Source of the DNA: Reclinomonas americana ATCC 50394
Lineage: Eukaryota > Jakobida > Jakobea > Jakobida
Assembly: GCA_048213135.1 (NCBI GenBank)
Contig: PS015020.1
Coordinates: forward strand, 529,460-552,198
Direction of reading: 5' to 3'
Length of the DNA: 22,739 nucleotides
Position 1 is the stretch's first letter. Each line of letters begins with the position of its first letter. This document shows, piece by piece, positions 20,505 through 22,739 of this stretch. Made by a program: the position numbers and the translations under genes. The notes under the pieces were generated by a model. It had not been told where the DNA came from. It saw only the letters and a program-made list of their open reading frames with translations, and made no database searches.

Positions 20505-20723
20505 CCTGTTGCACTTGTGTCTTGCCGCTGAACTCTTTGTGCTCTTCCTGTGCGTTGTCCCTCTCACTCTCTCTCCGTGTGTGTGTGTGTGTATGTGTGT
20601 GTGTGTGTGCATGCATCCTCAATTATAGGCTTGTGTGGTGACAGGAACCCGAAGGACCTCGAACGGTTGTGCACTCGCGAGTTCACGACTGCACGCAACT
20701 GCGTGATGGAGATGTTGCGATGA
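19826..20723 (+). CDS. Twin CX9C protein, 60 residues, 4 exons
   Basis: Exons are 19826-19865, 20152-20167, 20336-20383 and 20645-20723 (TGA). They join in phase to a 60-residue protein with C-X9-C (CHEQFKSAHEC), a 14-residue loop, then C-X9-C (CTREFTTARNC). The first Cys codon is split, TG at 20166-20167 and C at 20336, and appears only after splicing, which supports the model. Twin CX9C proteins fold as a disulphide-linked helical hairpin, are typically oxidised by Mia40/CHCHD4 in the mitochondrial intermembrane space, and often serve in respiratory-chain assembly. I cannot name the subfamily. Its start lies 120 bp after the stop of receptor copy 2. Intron 1 contains a 184-N gap, so an additional small exon could be hidden, but the present join is open and sensible. 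Confidence 0.75.
19909..20092. other. Assembly gap of 184 N in intron 1 of the twin CX9C gene
   Basis: The N run is flanked on both sides by (CT)n. The non-round length suggests an estimated gap size. The flanking exons 19826-19865 and 20152-20167 are phase-compatible, so a missing exon is possible but not required. Confidence 0.95.
20384..20644 (+). repeat. (GT)n and (TC)n tracts in intron 3 of the twin CX9C gene
   Basis: This 261-nt intron has GT-rich runs near 20420-20458 and 20578-20610 and a (TC)n tract at 20459-20501. The remaining sequence is unremarkable. Confidence 0.85.
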
Positions 20724-21093
20724 TGGGATATGGAGAGGGGAGGGACAGAAGAAAGACGGGCAGGCGAATAGTGGCTCCTTCGTCAACTTGCAGACTCACA
20801 GCGTGATCGTGACACTCTTCTGCTGCCTCTGCAACTTGTTCCACATGCTTTCTCGCGTCTCTCGCACTTGGACTCAGTGCACTTTTATGTTATTTCTTTG
20901 CTCCACCTGCACCCTCGAGTGCCAAACAGCGCGGGTCTCTGCAGAGTTGCTGCAAAGGGTGTCACATCGCGATCTCCCTCTCTCCCACTCTCTCACTCTC
21001 AGTCTCCCCGCCGGCTTGCTGCATTGGTGCTCCACGTATTGGCAGTCCCCTGTTGTTCTCTCGCAGACGCTTTCTTTCTCTTTTCTTCTCTCG

Positions 21094-21134
<41 letters not shown>

Positions 21135-21366
21135 GTCTCTCACACTCGCCGCGCCTATCACATCTGCATTCACGTCACACGCCTCGCCAACTTGCTCTCC
21201 CTCGCACTTTTCCAGCTTCATTGCCCTCTGTCTCATGTGCAACCTCCAGTGCTGCTATTTGAATCCCTTCCACCTGTTATCTCTTGTCTCTGTTACTCGC
21301 CTCTTCTGATGTGCTGCTCTCGTCTCCTTCACCCTCCCCTCACCATCCTCTCCCTCTCACGCGCAG
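20724..21366 (+). other. Region between two CX9C-coding segments, no clear exon
   Basis: 643 nt of pyrimidine-rich sequence with a (TC)n tract at about 21097-21131. It should contain either the 3' end of the twin CX9C gene plus the start of another gene, or one long intron leading to the terminal exon at 21367. I could not identify a first exon with a convincing start and donor here. Confidence 0.6.
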
Positions 21367-21514
21367 GGGCATGGAGTTGCAACGAAGATGCAACTCGGCC
21401 GCCGAGCGCATGGTGCAGTGCATCGAGCGAAACGGCAGCAAGCGCTCGGACGAGTGCGACAAGGCCGTCATGGACTACGTGTCGTGTGTCACAGACTTTG
21501 CGGAGAACAAGTGA
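21367..21514 (+). CDS. Twin CX9C terminal exon, 5' end of gene unresolved
   Basis: Codes for MELQRRC...ENK and ends at TGA 21512-21514. It contains C-NSAAERMVQ-C and C-DKAVMDYVS-C, two CX9C pairs separated by 11 residues, as in small intermembrane-space proteins. It follows a pyrimidine tract and GCGCAG, a good 3' splice site, giving G GGC ATG GAG. Three readings are possible: a 47-residue protein starting at the ATG at 21371; the last exon of a separate gene whose first exon I cannot see; or an alternative last exon of the gene at 19826, because exon 20336-20383 ends in phase 2, which fits. The coding call is fairly firm and the gene boundary is not. Confidence 0.6.
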
Positions 21515-21617
21515 GATGGGATGAGTGGAGAAAGATGCAAGTTGCATTATAGTTGGCAGCACGCACTCTCGCGTTCTGCGGGTTGAATATAGTTACCTGT
21601 AAGCGTGCGATACATTG

Positions 21618-22200
21618 TGGGTCACGTGAAGGAGCACAGGCCCGTGTCGAGGACTCACTTGCTGTTGCCTCTCCTGTGTGAAGGGTTAACAGTTGGTGAA
21701 TGATGCTTATGGATGCAGCGTTGAAGGAGCACGGGTTCCGGTCGAGGGTGCTCATTATGTTGCTTGTTTCTGCAACTGTGGAGGGTTAACGTCGAGATTG
21801 TAGTGGTGAATAGCCTTGGGCAGTGTCTCATGGATACAGCGTTGAAGGGGTGTGTGTTCGGATCAATTGTGTTGTGGTGAAGGGCCAAGGTCGAGATTGC
21901 TGAGGTGAAGAATTTTTGTTTGCTGTCTCATGCATACAGCGATGAACGGGCACGGGTCTGAATCAAGCGTTCTGGTTGCTTCTTTCTGCAGCTGTGAAGG
22001 GTCAAGTTCACGACTGTGTTGTGACGAGCCTTGGATTCCGTTTCATGGATGCAACTTTGATGGAGCGCGGGCTCGGGTGTAGGGTGCTCATCTCGTTGCT
22101 TCTTCAGCGATGCTGAAGGGCCAAGGTCGGGATTGCTAAGGTAAAGAGCCTTTAGTGCCGTTTCGTGGACGCATGTTTGAAGGTTCAAGGGTCACGGTTA
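21618..22200. repeat. Degenerate tandem repeat, unit about 100-121 bp, five to six copies
   Basis: The anchor ATGGATGCAGCGTTGAAGGA starts at 21709 and recurs in altered form at 21830, 21930, 22045 and 22165, with spacings of 121, 100, 115 and 120. A less clear copy begins near 21618 (GTCACGTGAAGGAGCACAGG). Each unit also shares GTTGCTTCTTTCTGCA, GTGAAGGG(T/C)(T/C)AA and GTGAAGAGCCTT blocks. All frames are broken by stops, so it is not coding. This region follows the last CX9C exon and no gene is visible in it. Confidence 0.8.
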
Positions 22201-22259
22201 ACACTGCGGGGAATTCGACGAATGCGCAACACCAGCACTTTATTCCTTCTGGGATCTGG

Positions 22260-22739
22260 TCGTGTATGGCTATGGTAATGCAGCTAAGATGTCGTCGCCA
22301 CCGCTGCTGCTGCTGCTCTCGCTTCTGTTGCTGGTGTTGTTGTGCTGTAGTTGCTGCGCTGCTTGCTTCAGTTGTTGTTGCTGTTACGGATGCCTCTCCT
22401 TCTGCAGTCAGGCAGTTGTTGTTGTTGTCGTCATCGTAAGCTCCTGCTCTCCCTTTGCCAATTGCGTTAGTGGTGTCGTTGCTGCTGCTTCGGATACTGA
22501 TCCTTCTGCAGTCAGGCAGTTGTTATTATCGAAGTCGTTGCTTCTCTTGCTGCTCTTGCTGCAGCTATTGTTATTGTTCCTGCAACATGCTGGTGTTGTT
22601 GTTGTACACGTCGCAGTTCAGTTGCTGCTGCTTTGCTATTTGCATTAGTCGTGTCGTTGCTGCTGCAAAGGGTGCTGCTCCTGCTGCAGTGTGCTCCTGG
22701 CAGTTATTGTCATCGAGTCGTTCGATTCCTTCTAGAATT
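22260..22739. repeat. CTG/TTG-rich sequence with decayed 104-bp duplication
   Basis: Imperfect CTG/TTG triplets dominate. CCTTCTGCAGTCAGGCAGTT starts at 22398 and at 22502, a spacing of 104, with a weaker third copy near 22676. Open frames here translate to Leu/Val/Cys runs and are a by-product of the triplets. No gene is supported up to the window edge. Confidence 0.7.

Overview
This window is nuclear DNA from an intron-dense eukaryote, most likely a protist. I do not assign a lineage. The coding parts are moderately GC-rich and cut into many exons, with GT-AG introns mostly 50-80 nt long. TAA and TGA act as stops, as in the standard code. Introns and spacers are full of microsatellites and minisatellites, and there are three assembly gaps (N runs at 960-979, 9048-9067 and 19909-20092). 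All gene models were built by hand from splice signals, reading phase and protein-family continuity. There is no transcript evidence.

Layout. (1) 33-3407, + strand: a papain-family cysteine protease of the RD19/cathepsin F type, 5' partial, in 18 exons that include 10- and 13-nt microexons. (2) 3408-4336: a spacer with direct and inverted repeats. (3) 4337-9625, - strand: a cytosolic purine 5'-nucleotidase (cN-II/NT5DC family, HAD fold) in at least 13 exons. The exon with the catalytic DMDYT motif is absent, probably lost in the 9048-9067 gap, and one intron holds about 1.07 kb of a 30-bp minisatellite. (4) A 71-bp divergent spacer. (5) 9697-14527 and 14671-19705, + strand: two head-to-tail paralogues, each in 13 exons with the same intron phases. 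They encode NLR-like proteins with a predicted DZIP3-type HEPN domain, a linker, an NB-ARC-type STAND NTPase, a conserved helical region and kinesin-light-chain-like TPRs. (6) 19826-20723, + strand: a 60-residue twin-CX9C protein, followed at 21367-21514 by another twin-CX9C terminal exon. (7) 21515-22739: gene-free, with decayed repeats.

The main point of interest is the paralogue pair. A candidate RNase domain (HEPN, RX4-6H), a nucleotide-driven switch (NB-ARC) and a repeat sensor (TPR) lie in one polypeptide, which is the layout of intracellular immune or self-recognition receptors. The two copies differ most in the HEPN active-site segment and the HEPN-to-NB linker, while the NTPase core and part of the middle region are very similar. 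The protease, the nucleotidase and the CX9C proteins look like ordinary housekeeping neighbours. A functional link between them and the receptor pair is not shown by the sequence, apart from the very short spacer shared by the nucleotidase and the first receptor gene.
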